Assembly (NCBI GenBank): GCA_030407085.1
Contig: CM059587.1
Coordinates: 80,589,001-80,653,000 of the forward strand
Length of the DNA: 64,000 bases
DNA from: Trichopria drosophilae
Lineage: Eukaryota; Arthropoda; Insecta; Hymenoptera; Diapriidae
Direction of reading: 5' to 3'
Below are positions 12,308 through 23,784 of this stretch, piece by piece. How positions within the stretch are numbered: position 1 is the first letter of the stretch; the number at the start of each line of letters is the position of its first letter. The translations under genes and the position numbers were made by a program. The notes under the pieces were generated by a model. It saw only the letters and a program-made list of their open reading frames with translations, was not told where the DNA came from and ran no database searches.

Positions 12308-12592
12308 ATCCACTAAGGCTTGAAATTAAATTTTTTTTTCAATCCCAATCAAGTATTTCGTATCAAAATCAAGATTCCGAAGTCAAAATTGAATTTCGGT
12401 CATTAGGAATTCCAAGATGGCTTCAAACTTGAATAAAAATGGCCAACAAATGTCAAAGAGAATTCCTCATGGCTGAAACTCAAATTTAACTTCGTTATTT
12501 TGAAGATAACCTTTCAATATTTTCAACTTTGATTTTGAATACTTGATTGAAATTAAAGTAAAAAAATGGAATTTCAAGCATTAATGGGTTAA
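12308..12592. repeat. Foldback element, short copy of the 37.5-38.6 kb family
   Basis: Ends TAATCCACTAAGGCTTGAAA and its imperfect complement TTTCAAGCATTAATGGGTTA; interior matches TCAAGTATTTCGTATCAAAA and GGCTGAAACTCAA of the longer copies. Confidence 0.72.
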
Positions 12593-14663
12593 GTTTGGCC
12601 CCTCCTTAATCAATAATTATATACAACTATAATATTTTTTAAAGATAATTTATATTTCGTAAGATTATCATATTTTATTAATAATTTAACTAATTTCTTT
12701 GGTTTTGACTGCGCAGTATTGAATTACTTTGCACAAAACGTTCGCCATTGGCGTAAACCTAAACTAAAATCAATCCCCTAGCGGAGTAATTGTGTACTAC
12801 GCTAAAGAAAGCAAACATCCTAAAAGAACTTTAATTTTCATGGATTACATCTTAATTATTATTAAAGAAAACTGGTAAGTTATTTTTATCACGTTTATAT
12901 TATCTACAATATTTCAAATTTTGAACTCTGGACGCCCGAAAATATAGACTTTTAATTTCCAACAAATAACAATAACAACACATAATTTAAACATTTTTAT
13001 GCTACGATTAATACTTTCAGATGTTCATTTTTTGTTTCTATAATCTTTACCATTTTGTCCAATTTGAAAAAATGTCCAAAAGTAATTTGGCCTCCTTCAG
13101 GAATTTAAAAAAAATGTTGCTGTAAAAAAAATACTCCATAACTTAAAAAATTATCCATTAACGATACATAATTACAGATACACTACCCAATGACCATTTT
13201 TCAAAACATCACATTCAACTTTTTTAAATTGCTGGCATATGAAATTCTTTATTACCCGTCATAGTTTTACAAAAACAAAATACAAAAATTAATTCGTCTA
13301 TCATAATAAACGAATCAGGCCTATAACGGGTTAGAGAATGCTTATATTTTGTCATACTATTGAAATAAAATTGATTATATATGTCAAAGAAATATCCATT
13401 TGCAGTAAAAGCTTCCGAGATGCGTTTATCCAACACTATTTCACGTTTAGTACCGTTTCTGTTTTTGATATTTGAAAATGTAAACTCATAACTGACACAA
13501 GAAATGTGCGCGTCACAAATAAAATGTGACGATTGTGAAATAATTGTTTTTAAGTGCTTTTTTTTGAACGGTTGTAAAGTGGACGGCCACCGTAGAATGT
13601 TCGCGAAGCTTGGTTGGCTGTTCCGCTGTTTTTCTTCGTCTGCGATAATTGGTCAGGAGTATTTCGAGAGTTCTGTGCCCCTGAAAAATCGTAAATTTAC
13701 TCTGAGAAAATTGCCTGTATACAAAATATTTAATCCTGTAAAACAGAGAGTAATGTACTCAAGGGGCATCAGATAAAATTTAAGTGAAATTTTGAAAAAT
13801 ATATTTTTTTTTCGTGTACTTTTTAAAGAATGACGTAAACATAATGGATCTTCGGACATCATGTTTCTGTTTATGTATAAATTATGTTTGGTTTTTACAT
13901 ATTTACCAAATTAACTATTTAAAAAAAGTAAAAATGTTCTGTCCAATATTTTAAAATTTCGAACGGACATGGCCGAATTGACGAAGGCGATGAAAATGAT
14001 GAGCTGGCGAACGAGGCATATCAAAATCTATTAAAAATGAACTCAAATTCGTGAAACTGTCAAGTATGAAATTAGAAAATACGTGTCCGACATATATCTA
14101 TTGAAATCTCAAGATTTTATGAAAATGTTTCTGAAACAATGTTGACCAATGTCTGAAAATTGGTTTCCTGTTCCTGTATGGGTAATGTCAAGTAAATGCG
14201 CAACGTTTTTGTAATTAAATTTTATGAGTCACTTAAAAACCTTTCATATAATCATTTATCCGGCACAATTAAGTTGTTTTATTTTATAGTTATATTTCTT
14301 GTCGCCAGGCGTCGACTCGACGCTTGGGGCTTTTCGCATATTTTTTAATAACTCCATAATCGATTCTTAGATACATTCGCACCTAAGTATACTCAACTTT
14401 CAAACGCCCCTCGGCTCCTTGGATTTCAACAGAACTTAAAACGCAACAAAAACGTAGAGATTCACTTTATAAAATATCACACGCGTTCATTAGTTAAAAG
14501 AAATATATAGAGTGCTGGTAATTCTTATTTAAACACATCTATTTCTGAAGTAAAAGATCCTGCCAAATTACGGAATCTCTTAGAAAAATTTGGAATAACT
14601 TAAAGATCTTTGCTTGCATTTTTCGAGTCATTAAATGCTCATTTGTCTTGTACATCAAGTCAT
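12593..14663. other. No recognisable gene
   Basis: The longest frame (13504-13776, plus) has no domain I recognise and no conserved-looking composition. No strong repeat noticed. Confidence 0.4.
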
Positions 14664-14768
14664 CCCTGCAAACACGGAAAGTAACAGTTATGTAACATTT
14701 ACGTAATGGTTACATTGTTACATAAATGTTACATAGTTGTTACATAACTGTTACTTTTGTGTTTGCAG
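14664..14768. mobile_element. Palindromic MITE, CCCTGCAAACACG type, copy 1
   Basis: CCCTGCAAACACGGAAAGTA ... ACTTTTGTGTTTGCAG; the interior is GTTACAT repeats. AT flanks both sides if two terminal G bases were lost on the right. Confidence 0.82.
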
Positions 14769-14800
14769 ATAATATACCACTGTGTTGTGTTATTTGTCCT

Positions 14801-14897
14801 CCCTGCAAACACGAAAAGTAACAGTTATGTAATATTTACGTAATAGTTACATTGTTACATAAATGTTACATAGCTGTTACTTTTGTGTATTTCAGGG
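14801..14897. mobile_element. Palindromic MITE, CCCTGCAAACACG type, copy 2
   Basis: CCCTGCAAACACGAAAAGTA ... TTTTGTGTATTTCAGGG, only 33 bp from copy 1 and in the same orientation. It borders the start of the recognisable reverse transcriptase relic. Confidence 0.82.
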
Positions 14898-15144
14898 CCA
14901 CTACTGCTCCTTACCTTACATTCCTGTACAATCATTTTATTTCATCAAATATATATCCAGATGTCTGGAAAATTGTGTATATTACTCAGCTTATCAAAGT
15001 GAAATCACTTGAATCACCATCACACACGCCCCATAGTTAGTCTGCCCACTTTGCCAAAATATTTTACTCAAAAAATGATCGTGTTTTTGGAAAAAAAAAT
15101 ACATTGATTCATTTGCTGCAATCCGGATACAGGAAAAATCATAG

Positions 15145-15446
15145 TACAGTGGTCCTCCCCTTATTTTAACTGCGTCCTTTATTTTAACTTTTTTTCGTTC
15201 CTTGTGTTAACTTCTTCCCCTCGTGAGTTCCCCCACCATTCGCCATTTGAAAGTGTTCAAAAGAGTGCGGACTGCCATTTGCGCTTGCGCATACAGGTGA
15301 AGAAGGACGCCACTATATCTCCTCTCTCTGTTTTTATTCTCTCATATGTACTGCCAGTGGTGAGGATTAGGGGAAGCGGTAAAATAAGGGAAGAAGCTGC
15401 CATCTTCCTTGACTCGAAAAATTAAAATAAGGGGAGGGCCACTGTA
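15145..15446. mobile_element. Tigger/pogo-type MITE inside the RT relic
   Basis: TA, CAGTGGTCCTCCCCTTATTT ... AATAAGGGGAGGGCCACTG, TA. Subfamily of 8306-8584, with GATGGCAGC-like motif towards the right end, reversed relative to that copy. Confidence 0.87.
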
Positions 15447-15498
15447 CATGAACCGCACCATTGTACACCATGGATGAAGTAAGGCAAGGTATAAATAA

Positions 15499-15910
15499 CC
15501 CAGCAAGCGGAAAGGGATTGGAATTTTTAATTCCGTTGAATCCCTTTATTGAAGGTATTGGATGGAATTCACTGGAATAGAAAAGTTAAATTTGCAATTC
15601 CCACGAATTCCAAGGAATCCCTGAGAATATTGATGTAAACATTATAGGTTAGGTTAGGGAATTGAATGGAATTGCGCGGAATAAAAAATTACAATTTTAA
15701 TTCCTGGCAGTTCCGACGAATCCTTATTATTTTAGGTTAGGTTGGGGAATTCAATGGAAATGCGCGGAATAAAAAGTTGCGTATCAGAATTCAACGGAAT
15801 TCACATGTCTCACGCGTGAATTCCTATAAAGGAATTGGAAAATTGCCAATTCCGAATGTTCAATAAAAGGATAAAAGATAAAAGCCCTTAATCCCTTTTC
15901 GTTTACTGGG
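15499..15910. mobile_element. CCCAGC...CTGGG foldback element inside the RT relic
   Basis: Ends CCCAGCAAGCGGAAAGGGAT and CCCTTTTCGTTTACTGGG; AA duplicated on both sides. Interior holds variants of GGAATTCAATGGAATTCC, and several TTAGGTTAGG telomere-like dimers. Confidence 0.82.
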
Positions 15911-17019
15911 AATGTTTTAGTAAGTCATTCGACTGTGTAAATTATAAAATTCTGTTAAAAGGTCTTGGAGATTTGAGTTTCAACTAAAATTTTTTGCATC
16001 ATATTTATCCAAAAGATGCCAATCTGTTCCAGATGTTAACAGTATACATCGTTTTCATTAACTCCATTGCTAAGTATCAAACCAATTGAAACTAAAATTT
16101 GCTTTATTTGCTGACGATTTACAAATTTATTTGTCTTGCTTTCAATATAATTTGTTACCGACTGTTAATTAACTTAACTGGGTATCCGATGATGGTCTTC
16201 AAATAAATTAAAAAAACGAAGACAATTATATAGGCAGTGGTCATCAACTTTAAATAGTTACTAAAACCTCCTATAACTGTCAATAACAGTGTAGTTCGAC
16301 ATGAGAACAAAGTACGTAATCTGGGTGTGATTATATCCAATGACTTGTCTTGGAATTACCATAAGAATGGCTTATAGTACCTTATATCGTCTTAAATTTA
16401 GATGACATTCACTTCAACCGAATATTAAACTTGAATTGATCAACGCTCTCATTATTCCTTTTTTGGACTACTGCATGTTTAGTGTATAATGAAGCTTCAG
16501 ATTATTTAAATACAAAATTAATGAGAATATTCATGTTTAAGATTCGCCTATAGTTTACGACGTGATGTACACATCATCCCTTATAGATTTAAATTAAAAT
16601 TGGCTCACACCCCAATCATGTAGGAAATATTTTCATTGTTGTCAACTTTACTCCCTATTTACTTCATCCACACAGTCATACCTTATTATCTTTTCCCGTT
16701 AACTTCATAAAAGGTAAGTAGATCAAATCGTTTGTTATCATTTAAATTTATTATACCTCATTTCCACACTGATGTCTACAAAAATTCATGTAGAATATCT
16801 AGCCTATATGGGATTCATTACCTCTTAATATTAAAACCAGTTCTCTAAATGTCTTTAAACATTCAATTTTTAAATATCTTTTTCATTAGAAAATATCAGT
16901 GTTAAAATTACCATGATAATGTTAAGGTGTGTGTGAGCTGATTTATGTTTATGATACTAAACATAAATTAATTTTGTAGCTTATTGTAATATTGCTACGG
17001 GGGTTTTAAATCTATCGAT

Positions 17020-17960
17020 AATAAATTCGTAACCTAACATAACCTACTCTTGAGATATCACACCGAAAAAAATCTTTTGTAACCTAACCTAACCAAACCT
17101 AATCTTGATATCACGCTGCGTAAAAAATCTATTGTAACCTAACCTAACCTAGCCTTTTTTGATATCACACTGTAAAAATCTATTGTAACCTAACCTAACT
17201 TAACCTAACCTATTCTTGATATCACACTGTAAAATATCCATTATAACCTAACCTAACCTAGTCTTGATATCACACACTGTAAAAAATAGAAATGAATTTT
17301 ACCTCGTGGAACGTGGGCTCAAATGTTACCCACGTTCAATATGGTAAATTCCACACTTTTAAAGTTGTAAATTTTCTTGTTGGGCATTGTATTTTTACAA
17401 AATTTTGTCACGTTTTCCCATTGAACGGTAAAATTACCACGTTTGACGTGGACTCAAATATTGCCAATGTGTAGCATTGTCAAATTACAACGCGTTGAAC
17501 TTTCCCTGTGCTTGATGTAGTAAATCCACAGTGCTGTCTGGTAAATTTACAAAAATATTGAAAAAATCCTAACCTCAAATAGTAAAACTACTATTTCACA
17601 CATGAGAATATTACCAAATTTATATAACTTAAAAATTACAATAAGTTTGTAAAATTCATTCGTATTTTTTACAGTGTAACCTAACCTAATCTTTATATCA
17701 CACTGCGTAAAAAAATCTATTGTAACCTAACCTAACCTAGCCTTTTTTGATATCACACTGTAAAAATATATTGTAACCTAACCTAGCCTATTCTTGATAT
17801 CACACTGTATAAATCTGTTATATTACAACCTAACCCAACCTATTATTGATATCACACTGTAAAAAATGTATTGTAACCTAACCTAACCTAACCTAACCTA
17901 TTATTGATATCACACTGTAAAAAATGTATTGTATTGTAACCTAACCTAAACTATTCTTGA
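17020..17960 (+). repeat. Satellite built on (CCTAA)n plus TATCACACTGTAAAAA
   Basis: Roughly ten units of about 50-60 bp, each with GATATCACACTGTAAAAA, a short ATCTATTGTA spacer, and two to five CCTAA telomere units. The array is split by an element at 17275-17676 whose terminal repeats resemble the non-telomeric part of the unit. Confidence 0.9.
17275..17676. mobile_element. Inverted-repeat element inside the telomere-like satellite
   Basis: Ends are CACTGTAAAAAATAGAAATG and its imperfect complement, about 28 bp long. The interior has repeated ACGTGG/CCACGTT motifs (TTACCACGTTTGACGTGG type). It carries no transposase; the open frame at 17292-17474 is probably fortuitous. Confidence 0.7.
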
Positions 17961-18727
17961 TATCATATTACAAAAACACATACATTTAAATATATTCTTT
18001 CTTTATTTCTTTATTTCTTAACACAAGTCACATTTTCTATTTCTTATCTATCTTTAATCAATTTATTTCCCCTATAATGTCTGCATAAATCATAACTTTT
18101 CACTTATTCTTATAATTTAAAGTTGCAAAGTATAGGTTAAGATGGGGTTATGATTTTCAAAAATACGCTGAGAAAAACACGAAAGCATTTTAACACTAAA
18201 TTTAGTGCTAATTTACTATTTGTTTACTAATACTACAATATCTAAATTAGTATCTTATATTACTGATTTTTTTTTTCAGTGTACCTTGCGTACTCTTGAG
18301 CACATCTTTACTACATAATCATTGCCAGTAGTAAGCATTATTTAATAATAATTAATAGATAAATAAACCAATTAAAAAACAAGTGTATTATTCTTCAATT
18401 ACATACAGTAGGCATCCATGATATGTTTGACATATTTGAATGTTTACAATATAAATATACTTATGATTTGTTTATTTTTCATGAGATGAAAAATTATAGT
18501 GGCCCATTCTCCATTGTCAATACTGCTATAACTGCAATAACTGCCATAATTTGTATAGGAACAAACACAAAATATTTTACAAACTCTATGACCAAAAATT
18601 GTAATAGAATCTATGTAATTCGAAATACTTTCAGTGCCATTGATGGCATACCTCCATTGGAAATTAACAAACTTATTTGATCGTATTCTAAGTATTTTTA
18701 TAAGTCAAATAAAGCCTAATTATTATT
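17961..18727. other. No recognisable gene
   Basis: AT-rich. The 85-codon frame at 18423-18680 has no recognisable domain; I do not support it. Confidence 0.4.
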
Positions 18728-19020
18728 ACACGGAGAAAATTGGTAAATTTAACGAAACGATGAGCTTCATGCACTTCAGATAACTAGACAAAAGTTTCTT
18801 TAACTAAACTTTAGTCAAATTAAGGAAATATTGGTTAAAAACTAAAGATTCAGTATCCAATTAGCACACTTGAGCTTTCGCTAGCAAAATGTTATCGAAA
18901 TGTTAACATTTTTGAGAAAAGTTAATATTTCAATCATTTTTTGTTAGCGAATGCTCGAGTATGCTACATCGATGGGTAACTCACTATTTAGTTAAATTTA
19001 CTAAATATTCTTCTCGGTGT
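18728..19020. mobile_element. MITE with ACACGGAGAA ends
   Basis: ACACGGAGAAAATTGGTAAA and the complement of its right end ACACCGAGAAGAATATTTAG align, with TAAATTTAAC shared further in. Flanking ATTATTAT-type sequence could be an 8-bp target duplication but is low complexity. Confidence 0.72.
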
Positions 19021-19400
19021 ATTATTATGCACATCTTCAGCACACTTTTTCAATTGTTTTGGAAATATTTCAAGAATGAAAATTGTTAACGAGATTTTCA
19101 AGGTCAAAACTAAAAAAATTTATTTTTACGACTTTTTACTTAGCAACTCTAACCTAGAAGCCGAGTTTAGCATTTCCTTTATAAATTTCATGATGCTGTC
19201 TCAATTCGTAGTACTGAATACTAGGTAGAAAGCAGATAATTGTACGCGGTTTATCAAGTTCGAGGTAATTTTTCTGATAGTAACCCAACAAACCAAAAAG
19301 TATACGAAAAATCTGTGTACGATTTAGTACGAAATAAGTCTGTTTCTTTCCCGCTCTTTCAGTTACGAATGCGAGTTTATACATACGATATTATACGCGA

Positions 19401-19611
19401 TACAGTAGTCCTTCCCTTATTCTAATTTTTTCTCTTTTCCTATTCTAATATTTCCCCTCACGCGTTCTCCCCACTGACGTGAGTTGACGTGTGCATTTTC
19501 TAAATAAAAATAATGGCGCATGCGTAACAAAGGAAAAAGAGACAATAGAGAGACAGCAAATTTTAGTAGTGGGGGAGAGGAGCAAATTAGAATAAGGGAA
19601 GAACTACTGTA
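19401..19611. mobile_element. Tigger/pogo-type MITE
   Basis: TA, CAGTAGTCCTTCCCTTATTC ... AATAAGGGAAGAACTACTG, TA. Absent from the matching repeat copy near 890. Confidence 0.88.
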
Positions 19612-19662
19612 CATAAACGCACATAACCTCAAAGAAACGATTACTTTAGATTATCGAATGAT

Positions 19663-20959
19663 CCCGCTAAACAATATTCCGTTACAGCAACATCTTTGAA
19701 ACGTCGCATTATAGCCATGCGACTAAACTTGTTTCATTGCAAAAACATTTTTGGGACGTCCTTGGAACCAGAAATGTCCTGCCACATTTACCGTTTTTAA
19801 ATAACGTTTCATTCGTAACGTACCTGCGACGTTTGAAAACTATACATCCAACGTTGTAAAAACGTTACATTAAACGGTCATAAATAAAAATTATAAGAAA
19901 TTCGACGAATTATTTTATTCAATTCGAATTTTATTATTATTTATGTATCGTTAGATATGTTATGAAAGAATGTAGTTTTATAATTTTACTCGCAAATAAA
20001 TCTATGAATCTAAGAAAAATCCGTCCCGACCGAGGATCGAACCCGGGTCTACCGGTTACAACGCTGACGTCTTAACCACTACGCTACGCTCGCATACGTA
20101 TATTACCATGCGAACGAGAGCTCTTATACTCAATCGTAGAAGGCTTCTTGATAAATGCGGGTTTAGTTTAAACAAGATATGTTTAATTAATTTTGTCATT
20201 TCCATATTGGGAATAATAATATTTTAATATTATTTGACTATTTTGTAGTAAATTATTGTAATTTAAATAAATATTTTTAAGATATCCGTATAATATTTTT
20301 TTTAAACGAAATGGATTAATAGACAATGTTTAAAAAAATGTAAAGTTAATTGACACACGTATATTTTACAAATGCACTACTTGGAAATAAGTTATGAAAT
20401 TACGCGGATATTAAAATTAACACAAGTGAACCACTTTTTAAATTATGAATTAAATTTAATACAATTTACATTAAAAATAATAAGGTGCGAGTTATTTTTC
20501 TGGACAAGTGACGGAATATTAAAATTAACATAAGTGAACCAATTTTTAAATTATGCATTAAATTTAATACAATTTACATTAAAAATAATAAGGTGCAAGT
20601 TATTTTTGAAGTTATTGAAGGCGAAGTCTGAGATGGAACCGGTCGAAACGATTGAAGATATGCAACAAATCATGTCTACGAAACGTTGCATTCGTAACAT
20701 TACATGAATGTTACGTTAGTAACCTGAATGCGACGTTTTAAATTTCCTTGGTGATTTTGTGACGTTGCAGAAACGATTCCATAAAACGTTTTTAAAACTG
20801 TTATAAAGTGACATTCTGGTAATGTTACGCATTAGCTTTGTGTATTTAGATATTGTGCAACGTTGTGTAAACGGCATCAAGAAGTTGTTACGAAACGTTA
20901 CGTTTTTGCCATAAATGGGAGAACATGTAACGTTTCATTTGCGTTACATGTTTAGCGGG
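19663..20959. mobile_element. 1.3-kb non-autonomous element with CCCGCTAAAC ends
   Basis: CCCGCTAAAC and GTTTAGCGGG close the element, AT is duplicated (19661-19662, 20960-20961), and the empty site ATGATTTGAA is seen at 948-957. Subterminal regions are crowded with AACGTT/AACGTC motifs. It contains a tRNA-like segment (20029-20100) and a 120-bp tandem duplication (20391-20488, 20510-20608). No transposase. Confidence 0.87.
20029..20100 (-). mobile_element. tRNA-Thr-like segment inside the CCC-ended element
   Basis: Minus strand: AGCGTAGTGGTTAAGACG (A box), loop TTGTAAC consistent with a Thr-TGT anticodon, and GGGTTCGATCC (B box). Acceptor stem is not convincing, so a captured SINE head or tRNA relic is more likely than a working tRNA gene. 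Confidence 0.6.
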
Positions 20960-21060
20960 ATTTGAACTCAAAACTCTAAAACAGAACATTTTTTCGAGAA
21001 TTATGAAATACGGAACACGATATAATTAATTCTTCGATTAAATTGACTCAATTTAAAGCT

Positions 21061-21684
21061 AATCTTAGCCGCAACAAAACACTTTTTAGAATGCCTTAAA
21101 TACAATATCGTATAAGATCGAATGAATTCAATTCTGGAATTACAGGTCATATAAAATAGTATAAATTCGAATAAGAATCTCGGATAATCAATACGTCACT
21201 AGAAAGAAACAGAATGCAAAATATCGATTCCGTATATTTTCTAATTTATTGGAAAGTAGACATTTCTGATGAAATAACTAAACAGTGACACAGATTTAAA
21301 TGCAAAGTATCTCTAAAACCGATGTCAAACCCTTTTAAGCTGATCAATGTATTTAGAATAGAAATGTCACCAAATGACAGGCCTATAATTTAATAAACAC
21401 AAGACTAACATTTTGTATAGATTTATTATAACAGAGAAGTTAGTAAAATCAAAAGTTGTACATTTAAGAAATCCTAATAGGGATCTACTAACTTGCGTCT
21501 ACCAAAATCTAAAAAATTCTATGAATTCTGAGAACTTTTCATTCTTACCATTTTTTAAATAAAGCTCGTAGTTTTTGAGTTATATAACATCCAGAAAATT
21601 TCAAAGAAATTTTCATTGTTGCAATCATTTTTAGGTCGTTAGAATGATGTAGGGTATAAAACTAAAATTTTGTCTTAATATTCA
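21061..21684. other. No recognisable gene
   Basis: AT-rich sequence; the right part (from about 21540) resembles the interior of the 37.5-38.6 kb foldback family. Confidence 0.4.
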
Positions 21685-21965
21685 AGTATTTTATTCACCT
21701 TTGTTCAGAGTTTCAATAAAATCCAAATATTCTAATGGCTCGAAAAAAATCGGTAAGAATAAATCTTTCCTAACTTTTTGGACATTTTTTTCAAATTCGA
21801 CGCCATATTGGAATTCCCGATGGCTGAAACTCAATTTTACCTCGGAATCTTGAAGAGCGACCTCGAAAACACTAAGATATGTATTTTTAATTTTTTTTAA
21901 CTTCGATTTTGATACAAAATACTCGATTGAAATAGAAGCAAGAAAAAGTATCAATAAATACAATA
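21685..21965. repeat. Arm of the 37.5-38.6 kb foldback family
   Basis: CACCTTTGTTCAGAGTTTCA, GGCGCCATATTGGAATTC-like and GGCTGAAACTCAA match the other copies. Open frame 21691-21963 is incidental. Confidence 0.7.
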
Positions 21966-22533
21966 CAATAAACTAAAAATGTCGAAAATTTTATGACCAG
22001 CTCAATGTCGATAAACAATATGAATAGAATAGGCCCCAAATGATATCCCTGAGGTCACTAAGAAGGTGTCGAATTCTTTTGCAAAATCAAGATAAACAGT
22101 GTCTATTTAGACATCTATAGAAGAAAAAATATAATTGCTTTATACTAATCCTGCAAACACGGAAAGTAACAATTATGTAATATTTACGTAATGGTTACAT
22201 TGTTACATAGTTGTTACATAACTGTTACTTTTGTGTTTATAGGAAAAGATTACAAACCGTTGATCTGCCATAAACAAAACCATGTTGTCGAGGATTAATT
22301 ACATCCTTAATCGCATCTAATAGCTTCACTGTGACTCCGAGAATAGATATCGATAATTACTTATATCCTGTACTTGTCCGTAAGGAAAAATTAAATAATA
22401 TTACCAATGGTTCAATCAACATTTGCATAAATTGCTTGATAAAGACAGAGGGTAACAGATCAGGATCAAACGATTAAGTCTCCTTAAGTGCATGGATTGC
22501 TTTCCGAACATCTTCTTCTGTTACCATATAATC
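21966..22533 (-). pseudogene. Minus-strand reverse transcriptase relic
   Basis: On the minus strand, from about 22525 downward: EEDVRKAIHALKE, LPSVFIKQFMQMLI, INPRQHGFVYGRST, and after the palindromic MITE, YLDFAKEFDT and PQGYHLGPILFILFIDIEL. These are conserved fingers and palm motifs of non-LTR RTs; frameshifts and stops occur throughout, and the FADD box is missing. Confidence 0.75.
22150..22243. mobile_element. Palindromic MITE, CCCTGCAAACACG type, copy 3
   Basis: CCTGCAAACACGGAAAGTAA ... CTTTTGTGTTTATAGG, inside the minus-strand RT relic. One terminal base is missing at each side. Confidence 0.8.
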
Positions 22534-22690
22534 CCCAGTAAACGAAAACGAATAAAAGTTAAAAACACGAATTGAAATGAATTCAAGTGAATTAAAATGA
22601 ATTAAAAAGTGGATTCAATTAATCATTTTCATGCGTTTTAATTCATTTTAATTCGTATTTATAACTTTCTATTCGTTTTCGTTTACTGGG
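22534..22690. mobile_element. CCCAGTAAACG foldback element
   Basis: CCCAGTAAACGAAAACGAAT ... CTATTCGTTTTCGTTTACTG GG; TC duplicated on both sides. Close relative of 1199-1310. Confidence 0.82.
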
Positions 22691-22879
22691 TCGTTAATTA
22701 ACGAACCTAACCTACTACTATTAAAACGAAAGGCTGATGGAGGAGAATAAATATGATTTTTATTGAAATATTCAGAGGAAGATGACAATCTGACTATTTG
22801 TTGAGGAAACTTCAAAACATTTTTGAGGCGTCAATTAGATTTTTATTAAGTTGCTTTCGATAGGATTCTGAAAAACAAA

Positions 22880-23784
22880 TCGACAAAAATGGCATGAAGC
22901 TAAATAAGGACAAATGCTCAGTGATTTCTTTTACAAGATCCAATCCTGAAACCTTTAATTACCACTTAGACATGGATAATTTAAATAGGAAGACTGTCGT
23001 ACGCGACTTAGGAGTACTATATGATGAAAAATTATCCTTTCAAAACCATATCGATACTATGATAAATAAGGCTTCTAAAACGCTTGGATTTATCAAACGA
23101 TTCACAGTGAGTTTTAGAAATCCTAATGCTTTATGTACGCTTTATAATACATTGGTTCGACCTACATTGACCTTTGCTTCACCTGTGTGGACGTCATTTT
23201 ATCAAAATAACATCAATCGAATCGAAGCAGTTCAGCATAAATTTCTGCGATATCTCGCGTATAAAACAGGAAACCCTATAAGATTTGACGACCACAATTA
23301 TCTCTCAATGGCTACAAATTTCAAAATACCATCTCTTAGATCTGTTAGACGAGTCGATGACCTCATCTTTATCTACAAATTAATTCAGAAGCGGCTAGAT
23401 TATGAAAAGTTACACGAAATGTTACCATTTACTGAGCGAAACTATCCATTACGAAACATATATCCCTTTTATTTACCCTTCAGTTCTAAAAATTTTGTTA
23501 GAAATGCTCCGATACATAGAATGTGTTCGTTGGTAAACTCGCTCTGTGATTATAATGTGGATATGAATTTATTTGATAATAATATACCATACAATTCTGT
23601 TATCAATCTCATTAAGTGTACGTTTCATGAATTTAACTAGTTTTTTGCGTCATTTGTTACATTTCTTTATTTTATATATTTTATTATGTATATTTTATTA
23701 TATTGTTTATTATTGTTTTTTATTATTTTGTTAAAAAGGGATTTTTTCCCGTTTATTCTAAAATAAATAAATAAATAAATAAAC
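22880..23784 (+). mobile_element. 5-prime truncated CR1-like LINE (RT thumb and C-terminus)
   Basis: A 248-codon frame (22894-23640) starts LNKDKCSVISFTRSN, carries VRDLGVLYDEKLSF and RYLAYKTGNP, and ends at a natural stop. This is the region after the FADD box in CR1/Jockey-like RTs. A 3-prime UTR with GGGATTTTTTCCC and an (AAAT)n tail follows. The closest relative in the window is the element at 30623-32384. Confidence 0.85.

Larger units (their letters stand above)
14898..16870 (+). pseudogene. Decayed non-LTR retrotransposon reverse transcriptase, split by two insertions
   Basis: Recognisable in order: the WK-x-x-x-I region (DVWKIVYITQLIKV at about 14960), LQSGYRKNHST before 15145, DEVRQGIN before 15499, FSKSFDCVNYKILLKGL after 15910, the catalytic FADDLQIYL at about 16112, and LGVIISNDLSWN at 16325. 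Many stops and frameshifts. A MITE (15145-15446) and a CCC-ended element (15499-15910) interrupt it. A CR1/Jockey-like endonuclease-type LINE is likely. Confidence 0.8.
19279..21060. repeat. Second copy of the 782-1043 repeat, split by two insertions
   Basis: Segments 19279-19400, 19612-19660 and 20962-21060 together match 782-1043. The interruptions are a MITE and a 1.3-kb CCC-ended element, both absent from the first copy. Confidence 0.88.

Noticed and set aside
13504..13776. 90-codon plus-strand frame
   Set aside because: No recognisable domain, no splice or promoter context, and such lengths occur by chance.
20029..20100. Possible tRNA-Thr gene on the minus strand
   Set aside because: Acceptor stem fails and the segment lies inside a transposon; treated as a relic.
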